From assembly GCA_023101725.1 (NCBI GenBank), contig JALJCO010003053.1:1116001-1180000 (forward strand): a stretch of DNA of 64,000 nucleotides, written 5' to 3'. This DNA comes from Atherinomorus stipes. Lineage: Eukaryota; Chordata; Actinopteri; Atheriniformes; Atherinidae. The notes under the pieces were generated by a model. The model made no database searches. It was not told the origin of the DNA and was given only the letters and a program-made list of their open reading frames with translations. How positions within the stretch are numbered: the first letter of the stretch is position 1; each line of letters opens with the position of its first letter. Positions 47,520 through 60,500 of the stretch are shown in pieces. Made by a program: the position numbers and the translations under genes.

Positions 47520-50500
47520 GACCAAGCAGTAGTCGGGTGCCCCGGTCATGGTGATATCACATGTGCATTCTCTACTCATATATAACTTGTCTCACAACAA
47601 AACAAAGGTCAGTTTTTTTTTTTTCAGTTCATCAAAATGTAGTAGAGTCACTTTCCATGGCCAGAATGAGATGGCAGCAAATCTGTTTTTAGCCACATGT
47701 GATTACTCCACTTCCAAACCTCAGAGAGAGTAACATAAGAAGAGAAAAGTCTATCGAAAAGGAGAATGAGCCCCAATCACTATCGCTGGCAAAGGAGTCA
47801 GTGGAGTAACAACATCCTCGACTTATCTTAGCTTTTAGAAATTACTGTGGCCAAAATGTCACATACACTTTTGAAAGTGTTCATGCAAAGGCCAGTTGGA
47901 GGTGGCCTTTGAGAGGTAGATGAATGAATTTAATTGAACATTGGATGAATTTAGGGACTTTATAAATCTGTAGAGGATAAAAGTTTTTATGAACTGCACT
48001 TTAATTTTCATAGATTGTTGAAAGCTTCTTTACTGATGTTCAAACATAAAAAAAATATATAGATGAAGTATAATAGGTCCCTATTAACACTGAGCCAAAA
48101 TAGCAATTGAAGTTGTGCGGAAAGCATAATTAAAAGTAGTTTAATCCACTGACAGTACATAAAACACTTGATTAATTAATTTCTGTAGTGTCATCTCATA
48201 TTGTGATGTTAATATTTGCTCTATGGTAATTAGAAGCATCAGAATAAAAGGCCTATTTATATAGCCAGAGTGTAAAAGGCCTTTGTGAAACAGCGGGGTG
48301 AGATTTACTCTGTTGTACAGAACAAAAGCACTACGTCACTTCAAAAGTCAGCAAAGCTCTGTTTCATTATGGTCAGCGATTTCCTGAAGGACTCGGGCCG
48401 TCCAGTACCTCAATCACATTAAGTCCCAGCCTGTTTTGGGAAGTCAGGCTGTAGTCAGGCCCCAAAAGAGCTGCAACCAATCTTTGATTGTCAGAGTTCA
48501 GGGAGGGTTCAGTCAGTAGCACTGTCGTCTCTGCCTGATCCAAGAGGGCCTCCCAGGGGGCTTTAATAAAACATTTTGCTCATTGTGGAAAGTAATGACC
48601 AACAATGTAAACTTGTGACTCGACAACAGATGTTGGCATGCTTAGTGGAAACAAGGTGCTGTAAAATTAATTTCATTTGAATTATTTACTGCATGCATTA
48701 CGTGCTTGAGGAAGTAGATGGGGGGGTGGGGGGTGTTGGTTGGCAGCAACAACAGAAACGCATTCAATTAAAGGTGAAATAGTGGGATAGAGGGTGGGGG
48801 AGAAATGGAAAAGCGAGTGATCACATGTGTTCTCGCTCGAAAATCAAATAGGAATCATAGCAATGCTGACATCGCCCCTGTGATTTATATTTAATAGGGT
48901 TTATTATTTCATATTGTCACTTCAAAGGTTGTGCCAGGAAAACTTGCTGGAGATGTTTTCCAAATTAAATTACGCCAAATTAATATCTAGAGAACAAGTG
49001 AGAGGGCACGTTGTTTTCTTTCAAGTGACGGAAGAAGGAAGAAAAAAATTGTCAAACGAAATCAAACCATAATGAATCTAAATAGAAGTATGTCATCGCA
49101 GCATGAGCCTCATCTAAATACATCATCATGGATGGATGGAGAAGCAAGAAAGATTGAGTAAAAACTCTTTCACAGCTTTCAGAGAGTTAAAGATAGGATG
49201 ACGAATTAGAAGTGGGTGTGGAACAAAACTTTCAGTTAGTCTGAACACAGATGCAAAAATCCTGGGAATCAACAAAGTTTATTTGATACTGTACACGGCC
49301 ATAAAAGAAAGAATCATCTGCAGTCTTTTAAAAAAGTCAAATTACATGCATCAGGAGCTGAACAAAATTTTGTAAAGGTGCGTGTATTATTATTTTGTGT
49401 GGCTTAATGTTTTTAATTTGTGGTTTTAAAAAGATATATGGTTGTTGAGTAGAAAAGAAATTTATACATAAACAAGCAAAACTACACAAACACATTTTTC
49501 TCTTGAGAGTCATGAACGCCTTTTCTTACTTATATACCTTTTTAAGTGTGAATATATTGTGGAAACGAGTGTTTAGTGTAATTTAAATGTATGTTCATTC
49601 AATTCTAGGGCACCATTGTATGATTTTTGTCCAAGGAAACTGTTACATGGACTTTTCTTTTTCCGTGTATATGACCCAGTAACTTGTCACCAGTCTGTTT
49701 GGCTGAACAAAACAGTGCCAAGTGGGCTGTTCTTTGTGTCAAATCAGCAGGCAGCCAACTGTGTGACGCCATCAGAGCAGGAGAGATGCCTCACCTGGAT
49801 TTCCTTCATCACCCCATCCCCTCAGCCAGCAGCTATAACAGCACGTAGCTACTGTTAGCACTCAGCAGTGTGGAAAAATAGCAGCAGGCGCTATTGATAT
49901 AAATATATTTCCTCTTGTAGTTGGCCCCCCAAGTTATTCATATGTGTGTTTATTTTCTTTTGGGAGCCCCAGTGTTTGCTGTGCAAAGGTTACCTTTGTT
50001 TGTGATGGTCCTGCAGAACAGCTCAGCTGAGTGTGAAGTGCTGGGATACAGGAAGTGGGGTTGCTCTTTAACCCAAGTCCTGTGATAAATGGAGACACTC
50101 AACAATAGTGTATCCTGCGACCTGGACCTGGACTTGCTGACAGCAGCTTGTCCACAGTTTGCATGTCCTCTTCTTGTAAAGAGGGCTACAATACTCCTCG
50201 GTTCTAAAGATAGAATAATAATGGGTTTGTAATACATGGATTAGTTTTTGCCTCATAATTGAATTAGCAGCTTTCAGGAGTTGCTACAGGTGGTCAACAC
50301 TAAGATATCAACCATACTCTGCATAGTACCCATACTAGTTTCTATTGTGACCTTGATGTGTTATATTGCTAATAACAGTGCTCACATGTTCAAAAGACAG
50401 AAAAAGTCATTTAAAGTTCACAGTTCACATTGAGCGAGAGAAAAAGGCACTCATAACCAAAACACAACCAGCTGTGGCTCAACAGTGATGAATGCTGCAT

Positions 50501-50961
50501 CAGCACTACCCATAATATACACATTACACATAAAACCCATTACCCCATTACCCAAACCGTTTTAAGTTTCACTCACAAACACTTACGGATTATTACAGAA
50601 AATCCTACAGAGCACAGGGTTTGTGTTTGGGATCCAGATTTCACCACAACATCCATCTGTCAGCAAACCATCTCCATTATCCTTTGGCTCAAAAGCATGA
50701 CTCAGCCTAGCACAATGCCACATGTTCGTAACATTACAATAGGCTACTGACTCAAGCCACTTTACAGTATTTGTCAATTGCGAGTGTGCAAAAGTTTAAG
50801 AAACTTTTTCAGCTTATTAGTGGTTTGCCACAAGTATTAAGATCACATCGGTTCCGGTTCCTCACATGAGATCTTGACTAATGTGGCCCCCTCCTTTGAG
50901 ATGACAGTCACATGTATTCAATAGAATCACTGGCTGTTGGAGCCAAACTGCAGAAATTTTC

Positions 50962-50984
50962 TTTTTTTTTTTTTTTTTTTTTTT
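50962..50984. repeat. Poly-T run (23)
   Basis: Uninterrupted T homopolymer. A second run of 15 T lies at 51051-51065. Confidence 0.9.
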
Positions 50985-53900
50985 AAGAGTGCTCATCTGG
51001 GGAACATGTGGCAAAAGAGGCACTGAAATGAATTAATTCAATACGGATAATTTTTTTTTTTTTTTATATTTACATACTCACACAAAATATTAACATGAAC
51101 AACTCACCGACATAACTCTGTCGCATCATTGTGAGAACAGAAGAAAGCACTCCCTTACATTTGAATGAAATTATACACTGACTGAACTATGCCGTCATTT
51201 GCACAGCCAAATAAAAGAGCAGCACACAGAGAAACTGTGTGGATCACTTAAGAAAAGAATCCTACATTAATTCCCCTAATCAGCATATGGATCAGAAAGA
51301 TTTCCCCTCATACAAGTTGGGACAGCCGTGCCTATTCAAAACACATTAGACAAAGTGTGACACCGTCACGGTAGCAGATGTTCTTTACATTTCTCCCCAT
51401 TCCTAACCTATTTCCTAGTCACTAAACCACCAAACCTCAGTTTCTCCTTTCACTCTTCCCTCTCCCCAGCAGCACAAAAACCAGCACAACACAAAGAGAA
51501 ACAAGATGAATTAATACCAAGAGGGGTCCCAGTGGTATTGAGAGGGGATTGTTTTTTTGTTCTAGTTGAAAATATTTCTCACTTTTTAGTGGAGCGCGCT
51601 CGGCTCCCACATGTATTGTCTGGCTGTGATCATGTGTCAGAGCTGTACAAGTGGGATGTGGGGCCGGGTGCCCGGCAGGCTTGTCTGAAGCAGACGGCTT
51701 GTTTGCGTGTACTTAACAGCTCCTCACAGCTGTGTTCTCTCCAAATGTAACTGGAGAAGACCTCATCCATCAGAAAAAGGCATTCTCCCTTTCCCCCTCC
51801 TCGTTTCTTACTCCTGTCTTCTTCCATCTCCTCCCCCAGTTTTTTTGTTCAAGTGCCTCCATTGCAAAAATGTCAGCAAACAGGCAAGAGGTCGCGTCAC
51901 AGGTCAGCCTGTGAATCGGCGTGTTAGCCCAGCTTTTCTCACTTTTCAAGAGGGTGTGCATTTCTCAAGAAGTTGCTTATGAGCAACTCATCCAGGCTCA
52001 ACACATGTCAGGAGGAGGGAAATTGGATTGTGCCCGTGACAAACACAGATGAAACTTGTCTCAAAGTAACTAGTCGTGTTAAACTTTGCCATTAAACATG
52101 TAAGATATCAAAATGTGGCTCAAATCTTGCAGAATATTCTCATTATTATGTATGCTTTATAAAGTCCTGTCTGATGCAGGAGATGGAACAAAACTTTTTA
52201 AAGGGATTCAAAAGAAAAAAAAAAAAAGCAGTGTGTACACAGACAAAAATAAGTCTCATCCTGTGCTGTGTTAAATCTGACCTGTCTTCCTCTTAAAAAA
52301 AGAGCTCTGCTCCTAGGTTAATGGCTGCAAACTGTCATGTCGTTTCCGTGCACATCATATTGTCGTTAGTCACTAGCCTAACATCGTAACCTTTATGCCT
52401 CTGATTAACCCTGAGGGCTTGCGAGGAGGTGGGAGCCAAAATCTCCAAAGACAGGCGTCTAACTCAGAGCTACACTCACTTTTACCGAAGAGGCCCCTCC
52501 TCTGGCCTGACTCAGTGCACAGCCTGTAAATGTTTCACTTTGATTTTACATACGTGACAATAAATTAAGGGATATTTATCAAAGTTGCTTTGTTGTTGCC
52601 TGACAACAGCCACTTTATGTATAAATTACTGCAACTAACAATCACTTTTAGTCGGCTTCCATACCATTTGAAGTTGGCAACAAGGATTTACAAACTGGCA
52701 CATAGTGGCACATAGAAATATGTTTTAATGATTAGCTGTTTCATTTTACATTTTTAAACATTAGTTTGATGCTCTTATTTAGAGTGACTGAGCTTTGGAG
52801 AAAGCTTTGTCTTTCTACAATGGCAAGTGATGCCTATAGCATAAAGGAGAAATCTGGCAAGAAATAATGCTTTTCAAAACATGATTTATGTGTGTAAATT
52901 GTTCAGATGTTGTTCTATGATTTAAACATCACAGACAGCACAACAAAGAAAAAAGATAAGTTAGAGAGAAATGCAATCCAAATTAACCACAATGCATCTT
53001 TTATTTAGCAAGTAAATAGATGATAAACATTGATGGTTCACATTGTGATGTGTGCAGTATGTTGTAGGATTATTTATCATATAGAAAGATCTAAAGAAAG
53101 ACATTCATATTTTATATCACTTACTCAATTATTGAATTGGTTAAAGTCACTTCTCTTTGCGCACAAACCCCAAAGTCTGCATGAAAATAGGTTAATATAG
53201 TATATCGTAAAATAAAAATGACTTAATGTAACACATAAAGCTGGTGCTCAAACAAAAACAAAACACATACACATTTGGATCTCCCACCAAGCTATAGAAC
53301 TCATGAAGCGACATGCCAACAAGCATATATTCATGTATTGCTCTGCTTAGGCTTGTCTTCTGGGAACAGACTAATTGCGCTAGAACAGAAATAGAGCTGA
53401 GAAATCTGAATGTGCTCCTGGAGAGACACCCCCAACCCACAACCCACCTACCAACCCCCTGCTGCTTCTACTTTCCTGATTTTCTTTATGCCTGTTGGAA
53501 CAAAAGTGCAGAAGCAGAGTGAAAATGTCACATTTTAAACTCTCCTGAGAGTCCTAAGTCAATTCAGCTGTGAAATCTGAAATATCTGGGGCTGCGTGTG
53601 TGTGTGCATGTCTTTGTATGTGTGATATTCCTTATCTATAATGCCTGTGACATCCGCTCATCCAAACAAGTCCCAATCATGTGCAGGGTGTGATATCTCC
53701 AACTTTGGTGACAATAAAACAGCAACCTGCCATGCACGGCCTGACTGGTTATAACACTGATATTAGAGAGGCTTTTACAGCATGCCGAGGGAGTGCGCGA
53801 CTTCCAGCAGGCACACGAGAAATGCACCCCACTGGTGTGTGTGCATGTTTTTTGTGCTCCACATGCCCTGCAGATGTATAAAAGGAAAAGGGAGAGGGAA

Positions 53901-55010
53901 GGACGGCCTTCTGCCCGCTCTGGCTGACATGCACACCAGTTATCTACACACAGAGAAGTGAATGCTCATGTACTGAGAACACACGCGAACCCAAACTGTC
54001 TGTATCATTGACAAAAGTTTTTCCCCAGAACGGTGCAGAGCTATGCTATTTCTGCCCTATCTGCAAGAAAGTGGAGGAGAAGGAAACAGTCTGGTTAGCG
54101 TAGCTGAGAAACTTTGGTTCAGTGCTCCCAGCAGACCGCTGGGCTGTGGTTGACACACACTCCAAGAAGTGACAGTGTTGCAGCAAAGAATAAGGATTGT
54201 ATCCGAGAGAGGGAGGGAGCGGCTTCCCTCAAGTGCACAATCACCTCTCTTCAGAACAGCAAAGTGAGGGGAAGGAGCAGTGTAAAAAAAAAGAAAAAAG
54301 AAAAAATTGCAGCTTTGTGGGTGACAGCCCAAGAACTTTTGGGAGTCAGAGAGTTAGCACCAAAGTTCCCTGTCAGCCCATTAAAGATGTGAAACTGGCA
54401 TCTTGGGCCTATTGAAACCATATGTGCGAAGGAATTTCTCTGCTGGTAAGACATTCCAAATACTGTCCCAGAGCCAAAGACTTTGGTGTTAGTCTAATTT
54501 AAGCAGTATGTTGGGGAGAGCTTGCCGCGCTTTGATCATGTGGAGATCGTTTGGTACAAATTGAACTAACCCTCGCTCCGTTTCTGGTGGATCACAACCA
54601 TGGATTTGTTGAATTAAACGCTTCGTTGAATGCAGTCTGCACATGAAAAGAAAGTTGCTCTTAGGAATCCGATAGCGGTTTTTTCACCTAGCCAGCAGGT
54701 CCGCTTCTTTTATTACTTTTAAACTCAATCCACGCCAGGTCCGCACCGCTTTAACGAGACGCGGGCCTGGCCTGGAGGAGATCATGTTCTGAGGGGAGAC
54801 AGCCAGAAATCACCTGGGCTATGTAATAGAGAACATATTGCACACAGCCCCCTAAGCATGGACTATCATGGATCAGTCAGTACATGTATACATTCTCCAC
54901 CCTCACTTTCTTTGATACATTTTTTAAAAAGTTTTTTTGGAGGGAACTTTGGCCCCAAACCTGTATGCTCCATCACTTGCAGCTGCTATCAAGCATGCGC
55001 TCTTCTTTGC

Positions 55011-55027
55011 TTTTTTTTTTTTTTTTT
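55011..55027. repeat. Poly-T run (17)
   Basis: Uninterrupted T homopolymer inside an overlapping chance open frame. Confidence 0.9.
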
Positions 55028-56367
55028 AACCTCTGTTTTCTTTTACAAACTTTATTAGCTTTTATACATTTTCATACCACAACTGTGGTTTTGATGCATG
55101 AATATTTCCTGTTAGCTAAACAACAGCCTTATTTCTTTGAAGAGGAGCAGAGACATTTGGTTGACACTAGATCTTTTCCTCTTTGTGACATGTTTCGCCA
55201 CAGCACCCTGCTGGGTCCATATGGGTTCACCGTCACACATCGAGGGCAGAGGGGGCTGCTTATCTGTGCTATTGATTTTCTCATTGGCTCCGCTCCTCGT
55301 TTGGTAAATGAAAACATGCTGTGTTCAGGAAACAAGTCTTGGAGCTCGCTTTTTCTGAGCTATCCACAAGTCTTGACATGTGCTGGTATACACAAAACAG
55401 TATATTTGTTTGTTTTTAGGAAGTGGTGAGGTGAAATCGCCAGCTTGTTTGTCTCTTTTTTCTTATTATTTAAATTAAGTCAATATTGTTGATGGATCAT
55501 AGGCATGCTGCTTAACTAACTTGTTAGAATTTGTAAAGATCAGTGGAACAATCAGGTTTAGACTACGCTGATGTAAAAATGGGGACACGAGGATAGGTTT
55601 TTAATTGTGGCTTAAAGCCTGAACAGTTCCACTCATTTACTCTGCTTCTTATTGTATTCAGGTTCGTATTTAAGCAGGCAGTTTTTATAAATATCTTTAT
55701 CTTTACTCATGAGTAAATATGAGTCTGTAATATATGTTTATGAGTCTATATGTAACTATGTGTGAGCATATGTAGTCTCAGCCGATCATTCGGTAATTGT
55801 TTCACCTAGTGCTGGATTCCAAGAGCTGCTCCACATAATTGTGGTTTCAACTTTGTTGTGAAGTATAATGTTAAGTAGAGCTGTGTTGTGTTTTGCAGAG
55901 TAAAGGGGGATGAGGACCTCACTTTCTCATTCTTTTACCTGTTTGGACAAGTGCTTGCTTTTTGCTCCTAAACTAAATATATGGGACCAGGGCTTGACAT
56001 TAACACCCGCCAACCCGCCAAATGCGGGTGAATTTCAGCAGTGGCAGGTAATTCGGCCACTCCAACTAGCCACTTTGGCGGGTTGAATTCTATTTACATT
56101 TTAATTGTAGTTTTCTCAAAGGGCATCTAAAATAATAAACGAACTTAAATGTAAGACTAAAAGACTACAACTCCCATGAGCACTGCCTGCGCACAGTGTT
56201 TGCTCATTGGCCCGTTTGTGGCCGACGTCACTACAGTAGAGGCAGTTCCTGTGGAGAGCGCAGTTGTGAAGCGGGGCACTGCTAGCTGAGATCGGCTTTC
56301 CAAAGGGGACTCGTAACTTTCCTTCTGCACGTCCGATCTTCACAGTTCTACCTGCAGCGCTTAATTC

Positions 56368-56493
56368 ATGTTCAACATTAGAAAGCACAAGTTGTCTGAA
56401 TGTGGCTCAGAGTCAGACTGTGAAGCAGCAGTCTTTTCTGTATTTTCTCCCGAATGTGTCAAATCCAGATCTCTCATACAGCAGCTGTTATGA
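56368..56493 (+). pseudogene. Short frame in the hAT-like element
   Basis: A 41-codon frame starts MFNIRKHKLSECGSESDCEA and stops at TGA (56491-56493). It sits downstream of a CpG-rich leader in the position where autonomous relatives would begin their protein. I cannot match it to a domain, so it may be a chance frame. The basic start followed by an acidic/serine stretch is at least protein-like. Confidence 0.25.
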
Positions 56494-56914
56494 CCTTGGT
56501 TGTGGGCAGTGATGATGAAGATTTAACGAGTCGGACTCGAGCACTATGGGAGACATAACAACTAACAAGGACAAAGTGATTTTCCGCTGGTTTTCTTCAC
56601 CGGGAGACATGGTCTACCTGTGTGACGAGGCTGAGCCATGCCCAAAATGATTGCTGCAGGCCGGCGGAGATCTGCCCAAGCTCCGGTGTGGTCATAGAGC
56701 CGAACATGTCAATGTAAGTTTGGGATCAAGCTTCAGCTTTATTTCTATTTAAACATCCTGAACATGCATGGTAGCATATTTTATAAACCATTCCAAAAGA
56801 TGCAGCAATGTATCCACAAAGCTGCAGCATCCACTATTACTGAGGAGTGAACACATGATGGATCCAATGTGAGCGTCCAGCAGTAAAAGTATATTGTATA
56901 TTATTGATTATTCC

Positions 56915-56939
56915 ATTATTATTATTATTATTATTATTA
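56915..56939. repeat. (ATT)n microsatellite
   Basis: Eight perfect ATT units inside the hAT-like element. Confidence 0.95.
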
Positions 56940-57249
56940 ATCAGACAGTGACTGTAGGATGAAGGCTGTGGGGGTGAAAAGATTGAGCGGTCTCTTTTGT
57001 TTTTTCTTCTCTGTAGTTGCCTATTTAGTCTATTGCAATAAATAAATACTGAAACAGACAGGGATTCTTTTCATATTTTTTACAGTTCAGTTTTTATCTT
57101 TTAAATTAATCTTTTACTGCTTTGCACCACTTTTAAAATGCAAAAAGAAACCACATTTTTTTATTACTTTGTACAGTATGCCGCATATTTTCATATAAAA
57201 AGAGCTTTACACAGAACCCTATCAGAGCTGAATGACTGATAATGACCTG

Positions 57250-58779
57250 GGGTCTCATTTATAAAACTGTACGTAGGATCTTTACTAAAAGTGTACGTAC
57301 GCCCAAAACCAAAAGTTTGCGTACGCCAAAAAATATTCAGATTTATAAAACCGTGCGTACGCACAGATTCAAGCAATTTCCCCTTTATAAATCACACTCT
57401 TCCTGGAAGTTTTCGCAGGTGAATTTGCCTCCTATTCCGCCCCCTACACACCCACTTTCTACCATAAATGGTCAATGCAAAGCACCTCATGGATGTTTCT
57501 GCATATAAATGGGCCAGCTGATCTGAGGCATTTAAAAATAAACCGTGGCGACCCAAAAGACAATATAACGCAACTTTGCGGAGACTGAAGTGGAGGTGCT
57601 TGTTAGTGAAGTGGAGCCTCACAAAATCATTTTATTTGAGCGTCACAGGAAACACAGATGAAGGAAAGTCTGCTGAGTGACGGCAGGTTGTTGTGGTGGT
57701 GAATGATGCAACAGAGGTCTGTTCCAGAAGTCGCTGTGGTAGAAACGCTGTGTCAGAGCGACTGTATGCAGAACACAGAACATCTTTTTTGGTATGGTGC
57801 AGCGCCATTCCCCCTCCCGTGCCCTCCCCTCACCTGCAAACACCTCTGCCGGTCTTTGGTGAGGTTGATGGCTCCACCACGGAGCGCGCTGTGGTCAGCA
57901 GCCGCTAATGCGTCGGGGTGGGCACGGTTTCGGTGGTATGTCTATCTGGGTCCATTTCGCGCTGCAAAAGTAAATGTGATTGTTAGCCGGTCATCACATT
58001 GGGCCAGGAAATCCTGACACGCGCTCCCTTCTTTCCCTTCCTTCGCTCCCTTCCTCCAGCAGCACCGATGCACAGCATTTCGCAGGAGTGTACCTACAGT
58101 ATCATGTTTACATCAATCTGTGTGACTGCCGCGCACCATGTCAGATTCTATGTATCAATATGGTAAATGTATCACCATGATGATCATTGGTAGATGAAGA
58201 TGATGGTGAGAAAACTTGTGATGAAAAGTTGATTTACAGCAACATACTGTATAAGTTTGCTTACGGACCTTTTTATTTATTTGAAAGGTTCTTATAGTTT
58301 CAGCTCACCTGCGCAGCATAAATAACGCTGCTGGTTTGAATCCTATAAACCCAATACGATTGAAATTTGATGTGAAGGGGGAAATAAATGCTTGAGTGTG
58401 ACAGAACAAAAGAAGAGTTTAGACAGGGTTCCATCTCAAGTCTCCTGTATAAAAGTCATGCACACTAACCACTCTGCCATAGAGAAGATAACATTTATAC
58501 AACCTGGGCACACTATCTCTTAGATTGAAGTGACAGGACCCCTGCGCTGCCAGCAGAGGATTCATGTTGCAGTGTTGTTTCAGTTTCCCACCTCACCATC
58601 TGTGTCACCAATTTCCCTAGTCTCCGAAACAAGCGTACGCATGGGTCAGAGTTAACGTGAGAGGCCGCACATTTTCCCGTCAAGTTTGCTTTTTATAAAT
58701 CACAACTTTTGTGTGGAAAATGGCATACGCCAATTTCAGGCCCCATTTTGTGCGTACGCAACGTTTATAAATGAGACCC
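57250..58779 (+). mobile_element. PIF/Harbinger-type transposon, decayed
   Basis: The termini GGGTCTCATTTATAAA (57250-57265) and its exact inverse TTTATAAATGAGACCC (58764-58779) are flanked by CTG on both sides (57247-57249, 58780-58782). A 3-bp TWA or CWG duplication is the known mark of this superfamily. The subterminal parts repeat GTACGTACGCC, TTGCGTACGCC and GTGCGTACGC words, the kind of motif array these elements carry for transposase binding. At 1,530 bp it is too short for both Harbinger proteins. A Myb/SANT-like relic lies at 57572-57661. It interrupts the hAT-like element at 55988-59005 and is therefore younger. Confidence 0.88.
57572..57661 (+). pseudogene. Relic of Harbinger Myb/SANT-like protein
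   Basis: A 29-codon frame ends at TGA (57659-57661) and reads NFAETEVEVLVSEVEPHK with IILFERHRKHR after it. Harbinger elements encode a second protein with a Myb/SANT-like DNA-binding domain (NAIF1-like) that starts '(N)F...E...L+..V......+LF'. A further piece in another frame near 57681-57730 (RQVVVVVNDAT) resembles the following 'W..V..AVN' helix. The stop and shift show it is broken. In active relatives this protein helps bring the transposase to the nucleus and DNA. Confidence 0.6.
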
Positions 58780-59039
58780 CTGGAACGTTAAACATTTTAT
58801 GTAGCCTTCATATGAATGTGTACAAGAGTCTTTACATTTAAAAAGTTTGTAAATCTAGTTTAAGCAGGCCATAGTCGGCTTTAATCCTATTAAACATCTT
58901 TTCTCAACAACAAAAATGGGGCTAGTGAAAATGTTGAGTGGCTAGAAACTTTGCAAAACCATTGGCCACAGTGGCTGGTGAGCAAAAAGTTAATGTCAAG
59001 CCCTAGTTGTATATTTGTTCGTACTGTTTTAATGGAGCT

Positions 59040-59230
59040 GGGGCCTCATTTATAAAGCTTGCTTACGCACAAAACCAGGCTAGGAAGTGTGTAAACAACT
59101 TCTTATGCAAGAGTTGGGATTTATTAGAAAAACAAAAAAAAATAGCTTAGGAATGTGTGTAACTTTAAGCAAACTGCAGACCTTGCTTACGCACATTTTA
59201 GAGACTGCCAAGAGGAAAATAATTTTGGAA
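59040..59230. mobile_element. Single Harbinger-like end fragment
   Basis: GGGGCCTCATTTATAAAGC and GCTTACGCACAAAACC resemble the ends of the element at 57250 (GGGTCTCATTTATAAA, GCGTACGCACAAAA). A second GCTTACGCACATTTT lies near 59187. No inverse partner end is found downstream. It lies just outside the right end of the hAT-like element. Confidence 0.55.
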
Positions 59231-59605
59231 AGGAGATCTCATAAAGGTCTCATTTACTTCTAGACAAATGTGAGATCCATGTGAGAGCCAAATGAGACAA
59301 TGGTTTATTTCTCCTGTTACTTAAAGGAGTGATGACATAGCAGTAAAAACTAGTTTATGTTGTTGGCATTACTGTATATGTAAATACTCCAAAGAAAAAA
59401 ACTGCATTTTTTACAGCGGGGTATTGTTTTGAAACGCCAGACCTCACTTCCTCAGTAACGCAGTTGGGTCCGGTGATGATATGGAGCTTAACCCGGAGAC
59501 CACGTTGACTTTATTTTGATTGGCTACACCTTTTTTGGCTGACCTTATTTGGAGAATATAGGTCAAGCTGCGGTCGGACTTTGCTAAAGGCTTACTGCTA
59601 GCAAC
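59231..59605. other. CpG-containing stretch before an exon-like segment
   Basis: Composition shifts to a G+C-richer, CpG-containing sequence at about 59410-59600 (ACGCCAGACCTCAC, GTAACGCAGTTGGG). It is similar in feel to the repeat patches at 15.7-17 and 33.0-33.4 kb. Probably an unclassified repeat. Confidence 0.35.
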
Positions 59606-59673
59606 ATGGGCACTTCAGACAGTGAGCTACGTTTATCAGACAAGACAGCATTAGAAAATAAATTAACGTACAG
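59606..59673 (+). other. Start-codon exon-like segment with donor
   Basis: ATG opens 22 codons, starting MGTSDSELRLSDKTALENKL, and ends at CAG followed by GTAATG (donor at 59674). The peptide is hydrophilic and plausible as an N-terminus. No acceptor exon was recognised downstream. This is probably the first exon of a decayed transposon or of a lost gene. Confidence 0.3.
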
Positions 59674-59902
59674 GTAATGACAAGGTTGTGGCCCCCTCCC
59701 ACAGTGTTGCTGCAGAAGTTTTCTTTTAAATCCATTTGTTTGAAAACCCAGACCTGACTGCACAGAAGTTACTACTAGCTCCATACACGAAGCTGAATCA
59801 GACAGGGAGTGGAGGGGGGAGCGGACGGTGCATAGACCATTAAGAGAGAAAAAAGGGGGGCGCTGCTTCTTGATAGTGTGCTCTTATTGGAGCAATTAAA
59901 TT

Positions 59903-59918
59903 GGGGGGGGGGGGGGGG
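59903..59918. repeat. Poly-G run (16)
   Basis: Sixteen consecutive G residues. Confidence 0.9.
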
Positions 59919-60092
59919 TGGGTGCGGTGTAGGTTGTCCCCTCTCTTCCTGGTGTAGGTTGTCCTTTTGGTGTTTGGTGTGTTTGTTATTAGGATATTTG
60001 CCTGAGGTTCTGGGGTTGTTGTTTTGTTTTCCAAAGAGACTTGGTTGTTTGGGTCGCTGTAAGATGTAGTGAATGTGTAGTGGATTCATGTT

Positions 60093-60176
60093 TTCTCTTC
60101 TCTCTCTCTTCCTCTTCTTACTCCCTCTCTCTGTTTCCTTTCTTCATTACCTCTATTCCTTTCTTTCTCCTTGTAG
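60093..60176. repeat. CT-rich low-complexity tract
   Basis: Imperfect pyrimidine repeat (CTCTT/CTTT words) ending in TTGTAG, which looks like a splice acceptor only because of the tract. Confidence 0.8.
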
Positions 60177-60305
60177 GAGATTAATGGATGGTGTATGAAA
60201 TTAATAAAAATAAAATGAATAGATTAAGTGGAGCCTTATAAAGCGCTTGATAAGCAAAATGAAGAATAGCAATAGTCTTGCTTGCTAATGCTGGAAGGAA
60301 AGTAG

Positions 60306-60331
<26 letters not shown>
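60306..60331. repeat. Poly-A run (26)
   Basis: Uninterrupted A homopolymer with no recognised retroposon body upstream. Confidence 0.9.
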
Positions 60332-60336
<5 letters not shown>

Positions 60337-60500
60337 ACGTAGAATGATAGCCTGCTGTCTGATTCAACTGTTTGTGAGCAGAGAGACAAAGCTGACAGAC
60401 CATAAACAGGAACTTTGATTCTCACTCTGGACATTCACATGGCCTCATCAGTGCACAACAGATCATATTATACACCGAAAACCCCAGAAAAGTGAAATTT

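Larger units (their letters stand above)
47528..55987. other. Non-coding stretch with possible regulatory blocks
   Basis: About 8.5 kb without a credible exon or transposon end. The repeat-free parts at 48150-48290, 48580-48720 and 48840-49010 contain TTAATTAATTTC, GGTAATTAGAAGC, AAATTAATTTCATTTG and CCAAATTAATATC cores and look most like conserved elements. A TATAAAAG word at 53877-53884 is not followed by recognisable exon structure. The 181-codon frame at 54884-55429 runs through a T17 tract and is not protein-like. T runs are listed separately. Confidence 0.4.
55988..59005. mobile_element. hAT-like element split by a nested Harbinger
   Basis: The left terminus CAGGGCTTGACATTAAC (55988-56004) and the inverse of the right terminus TAGGGCTTGACATTAAC match at 16 of 17. 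Subterminal GGCCACT/AGCCACTTTGGCG words at the left and GTGGCTAG/GGCCACAGTGGCT at the right are also of one kind. The CAGGG start is typical of hAT ends. No 8-bp duplication is visible, so it may have been lost. Without the insertion at 57250-58779 the element is about 1.49 kb. The left part (56150-56700) is CpG-rich and holds a short start-codon frame, but no recognisable catalytic domain. Confidence 0.7.
59674..60500. other. Low-complexity-rich non-coding stretch
   Basis: Holds a G16 run, a CT-rich tract and an A26 run, listed separately. The open frames here cross these runs. No gene support. Confidence 0.5.

Noticed and set aside
53877..53884. TATAAAAG word as a core promoter
   Set aside because: No exon, initiator or CpG context follows. 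Such words are common by chance in AT-rich DNA.
54884..55429. 181-codon plus-strand frame
   Set aside because: It crosses a T17 run. There are open frames on the other strand too, no splice support and no family resemblance.
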